This document shows, piece after piece, positions 16,893 through 24,344 of a stretch of 26,634 bases of DNA (the stretch's first letter is position 1; each line of letters opens with the position of its first letter). The notes beneath the pieces were generated by a model. It was not told the origin of the DNA. It saw nothing but the letters and a program-made list of their open reading frames with translations, and searched no databases. The stretch lies in NCBI GenBank assembly GCA_000493945.1, contig AWNW01000002.1, positions 1 to 26,634 of the forward strand, written 5' to 3'. Position numbers and translations under genes: made by a program. This stretch comes from Candidatus Hydrogenedens terephthalaticus JGI OTU-1. Lineage in GTDB: Bacteria > Hydrogenedentota > Hydrogenedentia > Hydrogenedentales > Hydrogenedentaceae.

Positions 16893-17804
16893 ATGAGACA
16901 TTTATCCCGAAGAAACTTTCTAACATCTACGGCGTTAGGTACCCTTTTTCTTTCCCACTCGTTTCAAAAGGTATATTCAGAAAATAAAATGAGCCGTTCT
17001 GAAACATCTTCTAATAAAATTGTTGTGTTTTCAAAATATTTGCAAAATCTTGACTGGGAGCAACTGGCAATTGCATGTAAGGATTGTGGACTTGACGGTG
17101 TTGATTTAACTGTTCGAGATGGTGGACATGTAACCCCGGAAAAAGTAGAAAAAGACTTACCAAAAGTTGTTGAAATCTTTCGTAAAAATAATATAGATGT
17201 AATAATGATAACAACGCGTTTGCTCAATGCTGACGACCCGTATGCGGAACAGATATTAAAAACTGCAGGTTCTTTGAAAATCCCTTACGCCCGTATCGGT
17301 TATCATCAATATAAAGACGATTTAGATATTAAAGAACAAGTCTCAATGGTAAAAAAAGACTTACAAAAATTAACGGTTCTGGCTGAAAAATACAATGTGA
17401 TTTTGGGTTACCATAATCATAGTGGATTGAATAATTTTGGAGGACCTATCTGGGACCTTATTGAAGTATTTCAAGAAATTAACTCACCTTATTTAGGCTC
17501 TAACTTCGATGTAGGTCATGTTAAAGCGGAAGGATTTGGTGGAGCATGGAAAGCGAATACAATAGCAATGCTTCCCTGGATACGAATGATAGCCGTAAAA
17601 GATTTCATAGTTGAAAATAACAAAACTGTCTGGGTTCCCTTAGGAAAAGGTTGTGTCCCTGTGAAATCAATACTTGATATTATACTTAAACAGGGGTCAT
17701 TTAAAGGTCCTATATCTGTTCACATGGAATACGACACAAAGTCTGAAACTGAAAAATTGGAATACATAAAAGACTCAGCACAAATGATAAAAAACATAAT
17801 TTAA
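16893..17804 (+). CDS. Tat-exported xylose-isomerase-like TIM barrel (sugar phosphate isomerase/epimerase family)
   Basis: The protein starts with a Tat signal (SRRNFLTSTALGTLFLSHSF, twin Arg at 6-7), so it is exported folded, probably with a bound metal. The mature part (about 40-303) is an AP-endonuclease family 2 / xylose-isomerase-like barrel: GLDGVDLTVRDGGHV near the start, LGYHNHSG, SNFDVGHV with Asp and His ligands, and VKDFIVE near 245. Many members of this family in Planctomycetes and relatives are Tat-exported and act on sugars or sugar acids outside the cytoplasm; the exact reaction is not predictable. A GGAG site (16880-16883) lies in the 3' end of the hydrolase gene. It is followed 27 nt later by a second, unexported barrel, so the pair may handle the same substrate in two compartments. 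Confidence 0.87.
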   Translation: MRHLSRRNFLTSTALGTLFLSHSFQKVYSENKMSRSETSSNKIVVFSKYLQNLDWEQLAIACKDCGLDGVDLTVRDGGHVTPEKVEKDLPKVVEIFRKNNIDVIMITTRLLNADDPYAEQILKTAGSLKIPYARIGYHQYKDDLDIKEQVSMVKKDLQKLTVLAEKYNVILGYHNHSGLNNFGGPIWDLIEVFQEINSPYLGSNFDVGHVKAEGFGGAWKANTIAMLPWIRMIAVKDFIVENNKTVWVPLGKGCVPVKSILDIILKQGSFKGPISVHMEYDTKSETEKLEYIKDSAQMIKNII

Positions 17805-17831
17805 TAACAAACACAAAGAAAGGAATATATC

Positions 17832-18689
17832 ATGTTTTATTCGGGTATCAGTGACGAAGCTGGCAAATCTATCCAAAAGCAAATACAAGCCCATAAAGAG
17901 TTGGGCTGGTCCTATATGGAATTGAGAATGGTTGAAGGTGTGAATTTCACTCAGGTTTCGGATGAAGTATTTAAATATGTAAAAGAAGAATTAGAAAAAA
18001 ATCAGATGAAGGTTTCGTGTTTTGCGAGTGCGATAGCCAATTGGGCTCGTCCTATTACATGCGACCCACAAATTGATATTAATGATTTGAAGAACGCTAT
18101 TCCTCGAATGCACCAACTCAACACAAAATTTATCCGTGTTATGAGTTATCCTAATGACCCTAAAAACCCTATTGATGAAAAAGAATGGAGGAATGAAGCA
18201 ATACGCAGAATGAAGGTATTAGCCCAAATTGCAGAAGATGGTGGCGTTACCCTTGTCCATGAAAATTGTAGTGGTTGGGGAGGTTTATCTGCTGAAAATA
18301 GCAATATCCTTTTAGGCGAAGTAAATAGTCCCGCTCTAAAAGTTGTATTTGACACAGGTAATCCTGTTACTTATGGTCAGAATGCCTGGGAGTATTATCT
18401 AAGCGTGAAAAAGGATATAGTATATGTTCACATAAAAGATGCTAAAAAAATAAATGGTGAAGATGTATATTGTTTATGCGGTGAAGGAGATGGCTATGTT
18501 CCCGAAATCATTACAGACTTATTGCAATCGGGGTATGATGGTGGTTTTTCTATTGAGCCTCATCTCGCAGCAATTATTCATACTGGACAACAAGCAGAAA
18601 GTGAGGAGCAGTTATATAATTCATATATCCAATATGGCAAAAAGTTAATGGAAATTGTTAATACATCTTTAGAAAAACTATCAAAATAG
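17832..18689 (+). CDS. Cytoplasmic xylose-isomerase-like TIM barrel (sugar phosphate isomerase/epimerase family)
   Basis: A 285-residue protein with no signal sequence. Barrel motifs: SDEAGKSIQKQI near the start, WSYMELRMVEGVNF, a VTLVHENCSGWGG strand with the conserved Glu, VVFDTGNPVTYG with Asp, YVHIKDAK, and GGFSIEPHL with the last metal-binding Glu. These are the expected divalent-metal ligand positions of the family (Glu-Asp/His-Glu). Isomerisation or epimerisation of a sugar, inositol derivative or sugar acid is the likely reaction. It resembles the Tat-exported neighbour only at fold level in my reading. The ribosome-binding site AGGAA (17821-17825) lies 6 nt before the ATG. A 47-residue membrane protein follows 35 nt later on the same strand. 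Confidence 0.85.
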   Translation: MFYSGISDEAGKSIQKQIQAHKELGWSYMELRMVEGVNFTQVSDEVFKYVKEELEKNQMKVSCFASAIANWARPITCDPQIDINDLKNAIPRMHQLNTKFIRVMSYPNDPKNPIDEKEWRNEAIRRMKVLAQIAEDGGVTLVHENCSGWGGLSAENSNILLGEVNSPALKVVFDTGNPVTYGQNAWEYYLSVKKDIVYVHIKDAKKINGEDVYCLCGEGDGYVPEIITDLLQSGYDGGFSIEPHLAAIIHTGQQAESEEQLYNSYIQYGKKLMEIVNTSLEKLSK

Positions 18690-18711
18690 TTTTTATATTT
18701 ACTTTCACATC

Positions 18712-18717
18712 AGGAGG
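18712..18717 (+). promoter_or_regulatory. Perfect Shine-Dalgarno site of the 47-aa membrane protein
   Basis: AGGAGG lies 7 nt before the ATG at 18725. It is the best ribosome-binding site in the window and is the main reason to accept the tiny gene behind it. Confidence 0.85.
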
Positions 18718-18724
18718 TTATTCT

Positions 18725-18868
18725 ATGAAAATAACGAAGGTTCGGGAAGCCATAGCGGGTATAGTTGCTGTCCTATTTGTTTTGTTCATGGCAGGTGTAG
18801 GTGCAACAATGGCGGGTTGGAATATTCCGATATTAAGCAATATTGTTAAAACAATTATGAGTAAATAA
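18725..18868 (+). CDS. Small single-span membrane protein (47 aa), unknown function
   Basis: This small gene encodes 47 residues. It has a basic N-terminus (MKITKVREA), one hydrophobic span at about residues 9-29 (IAGIVAVLFVLFMAGVGATMA), and a short tail ending IVKTIMSK. Gly/Ala small residues inside the span could support helix packing. The AGGAGG site, correct spacing and clean stop make it a strong coding candidate despite its size. It is the last gene of the plus-strand group with the hydrolase and two TIM barrels, starting 35 nt after the second barrel, and ends 4 nt from the stop of the convergent DUF1015 gene. I do not recognise a family. It may be a membrane anchor or regulator for a neighbour, but nothing in the sequence shows which. 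Confidence 0.75.
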   Translation: MKITKVREAIAGIVAVLFVLFMAGVGATMAGWNIPILSNIVKTIMSK

Positions 18869-18872
18869 ACCG

Positions 18873-20195
18873 CTATAGACTTTCTTTCGATAGTTCATAA
18901 ATAACCAAACCACTTGGGATTTTAGGGAAAAAGTAAGTAGCCTTTTGAGGCATAAATTCTCCATTATCTGCGCATTTTTTAATGACTTCCGGACATATTG
19001 GATTGATTAGAAAAGCCATTTCTGCTTTTTCCTTTTCTACCATTTCAATACAACGAAAAGGATTTGTTTCATATATCAATTGAGTATTAGGTTCTAATTT
19101 CATTATTTCTTCAAAAATAAGTTTATGAAGAACATATACATTTACATCGTGTAAGGCATTGGTTTTTTCTTCTTCTGTTATTCGTTCGTATCCTTTATCG
19201 TTAAGTTCAATTAAGAATCGCCCTCTATTTTTTGTTACCAGCCCAAAGCAGTGAGAATAACTTTTATGATTATTATTTTCACACTCTTTTTGTCTTTGCA
19301 TGACATATTCAATGGGATTGTCTTCTACCTGTATCACATTGAAATATTCCTTTAAACATTCAAAGAATTGTTCGTAATTGATATCAGGCAGATTTTTAAC
19401 TACACGGTGAGGAGCATAAATTACTAAACCCGGGTCTTCAAATGCTACAAAACCTGTTAATACATATCTATACGGTTCTAATACATTTTCTTCATTCTCA
19501 ATTATATTTTTCTTTTTCTCTTCTAAAATCTTTTTTGCCGTCTGAAAGCGATGATGTCCATCCGCTATATACAAAGTTTTATTCTCAAATAAATAGCTCA
19601 GTTCATCATTCCATTCTGTTTGCCAGAGTTCATTCAAAACTCCATCTATTGTAGCAACAGTTATATTCGGGCGTTTTTCAGTGTCTCTAACATATTTTAT
19701 AAAGCATTGTTGTAATATTTTTTCTTTGTCAGAAAATATAAAGAAGATAGGACTTAATTGGGCATTTGTGGCATTCAATAATGCCATCCTATCTTCCACA
19801 GGTTTATTAAATGTCCTTTCGTGAGGTAAAATTTGTGAGTTATCTTCCTGTCCCTCGGGTATTTTTGTAAGGGCTAATAATGCAAGCCTTTCCATTTGCA
19901 CACCCCGAATATCTGTAAACCTCTGTCTCAACCAATAGGCACTTACCTGTTCTTCCCGAATTAGCACATTATTGGTCTGCCATTCTATAAATAACTCACT
20001 GGCTTTTTCATACTTTGATTTATGTGAATTTTCAACAGGCAAGTCTATATGGACAAAATTATATTCACTCCTTGTTGCCAACTCTTCCCTTATTTCAGGG
20101 GTTATTATGTCATACGGCGGAGTAATTACATTACTGAAATCATTTATCTTGTTATTGTTATATCTTAATGCCCGAAATCCTCTAACTAATGGCAT
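18873..20195 (-). CDS. DUF1015 family protein
   Basis: A 440-residue soluble protein without signal or membrane segments. Family features seen: MPLVRGFRALRY at the start, VITPPYDIITPE near residue 25, YWLRQRF near 90, ILPHERTFNKPVEDRMALL near 122, and YIADGHHRFQTAKK near 215. These match DUF1015, a widespread family of unknown biochemical role. The DGHHR motif recalls the nucleotide-binding loop of the ParB/sulfiredoxin/serine-kinase (SerK) fold, so a kinase-like or phosphotransfer activity is conceivable; that is inference. It has an AAGGA ribosome-binding site. A minus-strand TATAAT at 20244-20239 is a possible promoter element. The nearest upstream gene on the strand is the DUF2784-like membrane protein, 87 nt away, so co-transcription with mpl is possible but not required. 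Confidence 0.87.
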   Translation of the reverse strand: MPLVRGFRALRYNNNKINDFSNVITPPYDIITPEIREELATRSEYNFVHIDLPVENSHKSKYEKASELFIEWQTNNVLIREEQVSAYWLRQRFTDIRGVQMERLALLALTKIPEGQEDNSQILPHERTFNKPVEDRMALLNATNAQLSPIFFIFSDKEKILQQCFIKYVRDTEKRPNITVATIDGVLNELWQTEWNDELSYLFENKTLYIADGHHRFQTAKKILEEKKKNIIENEENVLEPYRYVLTGFVAFEDPGLVIYAPHRVVKNLPDINYEQFFECLKEYFNVIQVEDNPIEYVMQRQKECENNNHKSYSHCFGLVTKNRGRFLIELNDKGYERITEEEKTNALHDVNVYVLHKLIFEEIMKLEPNTQLIYETNPFRCIEMVEKEKAEMAFLINPICPEVIKKCADNGEFMPQKATYFFPKIPSGLVIYELSKESL

Positions 20196-20282
20196 AAAAA
20201 ATCCTTTTTCTTAAATTTATAATGGGGAAAACAAGGTTATTATATTACTCTTAATGGATATTTTTCTAAAAAATGTTTTTTA

Positions 20283-20663
20283 TTACCTAATCTTTTTCCT
20301 TTTATCTTTTATATAAAGGAATGTAGAAATAATTAACACACAAATAAATACCGCCAGAGTTATATAATCTACCCATATCTCATTAAAATCTTTTCCTGTA
20401 ATTTTATCAAGTATATATTTTATAAACGATATAGGTAAATTTTCTTCGTTTAGAAGCATTTTTACCCGCCAATGAATATCTGTAAGGAAACAATATCCAA
20501 AGCCATAAAACAATCCCAGGAGAAACCATGAAGTTGCTATTATAATTACTAACAAGTAATGGACTTTTCTTGTTCGTTTGCAAATCCAGCCTAAAATAAA
20601 AAATAAAATTAAACCTATATGGAATATTGTTAAACAAATATCAATAATCTTCATCCAGAACAT
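20283..20663 (-). CDS. Small membrane protein, DUF2784-like
   Basis: A 126-residue protein with about four hydrophobic segments: residues 5-25, 34-56, a re-entrant or short one around 80, and 98-117. The stretch FYGFGYCFLTDIHWRVK followed by LPISFIKYILDKITG resembles the GYCPLTDWHW / SFI-x-YL pattern I associate with DUF2784 membrane proteins of unknown function. It ends with a very basic tail (KDKRKKIR). It starts 9 nt after the mpl stop, so it is almost certainly co-transcribed and possibly translated by coupling. Its very low G+C and many Ile/Phe codons are in line with other membrane genes here. The family name is a recollection from motif shape and should be confirmed by a profile search. 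Confidence 0.65.
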   Translation of the reverse strand: MFWMKIIDICLTIFHIGLILFFILGWICKRTRKVHYLLVIIIATSWFLLGLFYGFGYCFLTDIHWRVKMLLNEENLPISFIKYILDKITGKDFNEIWVDYITLAVFICVLIISTFLYIKDKRKKIR

Positions 20664-20672
20664 TTATATCTT

Positions 20673-22067
20673 TTACCTATAATAAGCGACTAATCTCTCT
20701 CTGATATTTCCGCATGAACCATTACTCATAAGAACAATAACGGAATTTGATTTTACATCTGAAGTTAAATATTTAAATATTTCATCAAAATCCCCCGCCA
20801 ATTTGCCTATTTTTCCTTTTTTCGTTAATGAGTTTATCAACTCTTCCTTATTCAATCTTTTTTCAATAGGTATTTTTTCTTCTCGATAAATCGGAGTTAA
20901 CAATATTTCATCGGATATTGAAAGAGATTCTGTAATCTCATTTTGAAATATATTGGTAACAGTAGTATTTGAACGCGGTTCAAATATTGCTATTATATAT
21001 TTATCAGGATATTTTGCCTTAATTGCTTTTAATGTTTCTTGTATTGCTGTTGGATGATGTGCAAAATCGTCAATATATATTCTATCTTCTACCTCTAAAA
21101 ATACCTCCTGTCTTCTACGAACACCACGAAACTCTTCAATTCCATCTACAATACTGCCTATAGGCACACCTATTGTATGAGCCACTGCTACAGCACATAG
21201 GATATTCAAAGCATTATATATTCCAAAAAGTTTAGTTCGTAATACACAAAATTCTTTATTTTTATACAAAACATATAACTTCATCATACTTTTTTCTGAA
21301 TCTATTTCGGTTATGACTCGCCAATCAGAATCGTCTGCGGTCCCATATAATTGACATGTAGAAAAGCACTGTTGTTTAAGCATGCGGGCGTGATTATCAT
21401 TACACAATATAACTTGTCCCTGGGACGGGACAATTCTTAAAAGTAATTGAAAAGTTTTTTCTATTTCCTGCAGACTGTTATATATATCGCTATGGTCATA
21501 TTCAAGAGATGTAACAACTAATATCTGTGGCAAGTAATGTAAAAATTTTGCCCGTTTATCAAAAAAGGCAGTGTCGTATTCATCTCCTTCTATTACAAAA
21601 TAAGAACCTTCTTTGCCTGAATAAGCCGGTATTTCAAAATTTATAGGGAAACCACCAATTAAAAATCCGGGGTCATAGCCTGCGTATCTTAATATCCATC
21701 CGATTAATGAAGTTGTTGTTGTTTTTCCATGAGTTCCTGAAACAACAATTGGTTTTCTTTTGAATAACACATTTTGCTTTAGCCATTCTGGCAAACTGTA
21801 ATAAGTCATACCCTTGTTTAATATAGTTTCTACTTCCTCATTACCTCTGCTTAAAACATTACCTATGATTACATAATCGGGATTCCATTCAAGATTTGTA
21901 GAACGATATCCTTTATAAATGGGAACATTTAGTTTTTCTGCTAATATGGATGTTGGAGGGTATAAAGGATTATCACTTCCATGAACTTCATGACCTAATT
22001 GTTTTGCAATGTAAGCCCCCCCAATCATAGCAGTACCGCCGATACCTGAAAAATGAATTTTTACCAT
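20673..22067 (-). CDS. mpl: UDP-N-acetylmuramate:L-alanyl-gamma-D-glutamyl-meso-diaminopimelate ligase
   Basis: Mpl re-attaches recycled murein tripeptide to UDP-MurNAc, short-cutting peptidoglycan synthesis; it is cytoplasmic. The 464 residues carry the Mur-ligase layout: an N-terminal Rossmann domain (HFSGIGGTAM at 5-14, HGSDNPLYPPTS), the ATP-binding SGTHGKTTTTSLIG near 110, and the Mpl-specific EGDEYDTAFFDKRAKFLHY near 160, where MurC differs. LEYDHSDIY follows, with DDFAHHPTAI and EPRSNT in the C-terminal domain. The EYDTAFFDKR signature distinguishes Mpl from MurC. Presence of Mpl implies meso-diaminopimelate peptidoglycan and recycling. An inverted repeat with the GAGG ribosome-binding site in one arm lies just upstream of the ATG. 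The DUF2784-like gene follows 9 nt downstream. Confidence 0.93.
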   Translation of the reverse strand: MVKIHFSGIGGTAMIGGAYIAKQLGHEVHGSDNPLYPPTSILAEKLNVPIYKGYRSTNLEWNPDYVIIGNVLSRGNEEVETILNKGMTYYSLPEWLKQNVLFKRKPIVVSGTHGKTTTTSLIGWILRYAGYDPGFLIGGFPINFEIPAYSGKEGSYFVIEGDEYDTAFFDKRAKFLHYLPQILVVTSLEYDHSDIYNSLQEIEKTFQLLLRIVPSQGQVILCNDNHARMLKQQCFSTCQLYGTADDSDWRVITEIDSEKSMMKLYVLYKNKEFCVLRTKLFGIYNALNILCAVAVAHTIGVPIGSIVDGIEEFRGVRRRQEVFLEVEDRIYIDDFAHHPTAIQETLKAIKAKYPDKYIIAIFEPRSNTTVTNIFQNEITESLSISDEILLTPIYREEKIPIEKRLNKEELINSLTKKGKIGKLAGDFDEIFKYLTSDVKSNSVIVLMSNGSCGNIRERLVAYYR

Positions 22068-22074
22068 TTATACG

Positions 22075-22110
22075 AATACCTCAAAATAGAACTGAATAGT
22101 TTTGGGTATT
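22075..22110 (-). repeat. Inverted repeat covering the mpl ribosome-binding site
   Basis: On the minus strand AATACCCAAAA (22110-22100) is complementary to TTTTG-A-GGTATT (22086-22075): 11 pairs, one bulged A and a 13-nt loop. The GAGG ribosome-binding site (22082-22079) is inside the second arm, and the mpl ATG starts 7 nt after it. In RNA the hairpin would hide the site. A possible -10 (TATACT, minus strand 22116-22111) would start transcription inside the first arm. The structure would therefore matter only for longer transcripts from upstream, or act as a DNA operator. Confidence 0.45.
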
Positions 22111-22175
22111 AGTATAATTCAGCGGATAAAAATATTACCATTAGAGAAGGGAATAAATTATTTTATTTGCAAATT

Positions 22176-22358
22176 TTACTTGGATAGATTGGAGGCTAAA
22201 TTGGCAGGGCGAGGTTTTAATCCCAAAATACGGCGAGACATTTCAAGACATGTCGGACAGTATGTATGTGAGACTTGAGTATAAATTTTTGTTGTTAGAA
22301 TCCATTCGTTTGTCTCACGATTCAATATTTTTTTGCATACACAACATTGAGTAACCAT
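22176..22358 (-). CDS. Zinc-ribbon miniprotein (C-x2-C ... C-x2-C)
   Basis: A 60-residue protein starting MVTQCCVCKKILNRETNEW and containing YCPTCLEMSRRILG. Two CxxC pairs (CCVC and CPTC) about 26 residues apart should bind one zinc. The pattern C-x2-CKKI...W...SHxYCPxCL resembles a short domain often found at the C-terminus of PAS and response-regulator proteins (CKKIRDDEGYW...SHGICPEC); here it stands alone. I chose the ATG at 22358 because AAGGAAG (22371-22365) lies 6 nt before it; an ATG at 22415 would add 19 residues without similarity. The C-terminus (KPRPANLASNLSK) is basic. The next gene on the strand is mpl, about 108 nt away. Role unknown; it could be an isolated signalling or redox module. 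Confidence 0.7.
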   Translation of the reverse strand: MVTQCCVCKKILNRETNEWILTTKIYTQVSHTYCPTCLEMSRRILGLKPRPANLASNLSK

Positions 22359-22375
22359 AGTAGACTTCCTTGTCT

Positions 22376-22423
22376 TTGTATATTCAATTGTTCCTTCTAT
22401 ATAATGTATCGGCACTGAATATA
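22376..22423 (+). promoter_or_regulatory. Candidate mazG promoter bracketed by an inverted repeat
   Basis: TTGTAT at 22376-22381 and a perfect TATAAT at 22400-22405 are 18 nt apart and would give a leader of about 70 nt before mazG. The perfect 8-bp inverted arms TATATTCA (22379-22386) and TGAATATA (22416-22423) flank the -10, the left one overlapping the -35. That is a typical operator geometry. The region is shared with the divergent zinc-ribbon gene. Inspection only. Confidence 0.35.
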
Positions 22424-22484
22424 AAAAACTTTAACAAATTTTGATAATTTATTGATATTATTGTTTAGATTTGGAGTTTTTTTA

Positions 22485-22913
22485 ATGGATAAAAATCAAT
22501 TTTTAAATTTTGATATGAAGAACGAAGGGGAAATTTTTGAACTACTTATCAACCTTGCCCGTTATTTAAGAAGTTCAGAAGGATGTCCCTGGGATAGGAA
22601 ACAGACTTCTCTGGATTTTGCTAAATACGCTAAAGAAGAATGCGAAGAATTTATTGAAGCACTGAAAAAAGGAAGTATTGATGAAATAAATGAAGAATTT
22701 GGGGACGCATTATTTATATTACTTGCTTCTGCTGTTGCGGGAGAATCGGAAGGTAAAATGAATTTATCAGAGGCTTTACAATGTGCCCACAGGAAAATGA
22801 TACGGCGACATGAACATGTTTTCGGAGAGAAAAAGGCAGTTACAGAAGAAGAAGAAGCATGGAATTCATGGCATAAAGTAAAAGAGGCTGAAAAGAAAAA
22901 GAAATCTACATGA
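22485..22913 (+). CDS. mazG: Nucleoside triphosphate pyrophosphohydrolase, single-domain MazG
   Basis: MazG cleaves non-canonical or excess NTPs to NMP and pyrophosphate. The 142-residue protein is one all-alpha MazG domain: LARYLRSSEGCPWDRKQTS near residue 25, the metal-binding EECEEFIEAL near 55, EEFGDALF with EExxD near 75, and HRKMIRRHEHVFGE near 105. The tail AWNSWHKVKEAEKKKK is also typical (W-x-x-x-K). E. coli MazG (about 263 aa) has two such domains; single-domain forms are common in other phyla. I chose the ATG at 22485, preceded by GGAG (22473-22476) and T7A, rather than 22452, which would add 11 hydrophobic residues. Its stop is 1 nt from the stop of the convergent kinase gene. Confidence 0.92.
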   Translation: MDKNQFLNFDMKNEGEIFELLINLARYLRSSEGCPWDRKQTSLDFAKYAKEECEEFIEALKKGSIDEINEEFGDALFILLASAVAGESEGKMNLSEALQCAHRKMIRRHEHVFGEKKAVTEEEEAWNSWHKVKEAEKKKKST

Positions 22914-22914
22914 T

Positions 22915-24318
22915 TTACTTTTTAAGTTCTGGCAAACTTGCGGCTGCGATAGATTGACCTACTCTTCTGTTCTTTTCATCCGGTAATTGGACATTAATCT
23001 TTTCGTTTATTTCTGGGAATTCTGTCTTTAACACTTTAAGGCATTCTTCTAACATGATAGGACCACCATTACCCGATGTACATCGTCCTAAAATTAGCAC
23101 ATGCTTTATATCATAAAAATCACTGTAATGGGCGAGAGTATAGCCTAAATAAACACCCATAGTTTGCCAAATTTTAATAACTTCAGGATTTCCTCTTTCC
23201 AATTCATTTTGAATTAACTTTAATTTTTCTGCATCTGTTATATCACCTGGAATTTCTATACCTGCCTTAGGAGCAAGTCGGAACACGCATTGTTGGGAGA
23301 AATAATTGGCACCTACGCCCCTATCTCCCGACCATTCTTCTATGGGAGCATAAGGATTATAATCCACAGGGGCAAAAGCAAGTTCATTTAACCAATCGGT
23401 TATATTCCCCGCTGGGGTAACATATCCACCCGCTTCACTGGAACCCATCGCAATCCCTAAAACTGCATTATCACCAATAGACATCGAACCTGCTAAAGCT
23501 GTAACCTCACCATCGTTAACAACAACCAGTGGGACGCCTAATTCTTTTGACATACGATTAAATAATTCATGCACCTCGCCAAAACGCTCTTTAGGAACTC
23601 CTCTAAATAATGAGGCTATCATAGCACGATTATTGACATATACTCCCGCGGCACTACCTCCTACTGCATCTAAACGGGGCATTTTTGATGCAGCTGTTTT
23701 TATAGCAGTCATGATTTCATTGTAATGATAGTTTGGGTCTGTCTGTTTTCGAGGTTCCCATATTGTTTCTTCGCTATATACCACTTCCCCATCTATGACA
23801 GCCGATGCTTTACGGTCAGAAGCACCTAAATCAAATCCGACTCGGCAACCTTCTATATGCCTGCCCAAACGCTGCGATGCTTCTTTAGCCTGTGGGACTT
23901 CTTCTTCTGTTTTACATGGGACTATTGTGAATGGATTTTCATAAACATCTTCCCCCATAAACTTATAGTCGAAAGATCTTGCTCCACGGGCTGAATATGT
24001 TTCCTCTAAATAATGTATCAACGGTTGAGGAGCATAAATATATACCTTCCATCCACCTTTTTGCCACAGTAAAAATTTTAAAATTCTTTCTATATAAAAA
24101 AAACTTGATTCAAATAAAGGATGTTCCTCCGAAAATATTTTTGTCTCAAAACGGGATACGGAATTATTCAACCTTTCTAAAGCAATAATAACTTTTACTG
24201 CGTCTTTTGTTTCGTCTACCTTCTTCTTAAATTGGTCGTTGGCTAATTTTGGAGGAACATAATCCGGGTCCATAGGAGGCACTATTTTCGGTTTTACCAA
24301 CATCCAATCTAAATTCAT
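22915..24318 (-). CDS. Atypical ROK/ASKHA-fold sugar kinase-like protein with N-terminal extension
   Basis: A 467-residue cytoplasmic protein with an actin-like kinase core starting near residue 160 (GCRVGFDLGASDRKASAVI, the phosphate-1 loop). VVVNDGEVTALAG near 275 holds the presumed catalytic Asp, and GIAMGSSEAGGYVTPAG near 292 is the second phosphate loop. The first 155 residues are an extension not found in ordinary ROK kinases (about 300-320 aa). The Cys-rich zinc motif of ROK proteins is absent, so substrate specificity may differ. It is probably a sugar kinase, but a non-catalytic sensor is possible. A strong AGGAG lies before its ATG. It follows the ROK glucokinase gene by 26 nt on the same strand, so the two are likely co-transcribed. 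Its 3' end lies 1 nt from the convergent mazG stop. Confidence 0.75.
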   Translation of the reverse strand: MNLDWMLVKPKIVPPMDPDYVPPKLANDQFKKKVDETKDAVKVIIALERLNNSVSRFETKIFSEEHPLFESSFFYIERILKFLLWQKGGWKVYIYAPQPLIHYLEETYSARGARSFDYKFMGEDVYENPFTIVPCKTEEEVPQAKEASQRLGRHIEGCRVGFDLGASDRKASAVIDGEVVYSEETIWEPRKQTDPNYHYNEIMTAIKTAASKMPRLDAVGGSAAGVYVNNRAMIASLFRGVPKERFGEVHELFNRMSKELGVPLVVVNDGEVTALAGSMSIGDNAVLGIAMGSSEAGGYVTPAGNITDWLNELAFAPVDYNPYAPIEEWSGDRGVGANYFSQQCVFRLAPKAGIEIPGDITDAEKLKLIQNELERGNPEVIKIWQTMGVYLGYTLAHYSDFYDIKHVLILGRCTSGNGGPIMLEECLKVLKTEFPEINEKINVQLPDEKNRRVGQSIAAASLPELKK

Positions 24319-24344
24319 ATACCTTCTCCTATATATCTTTTATT

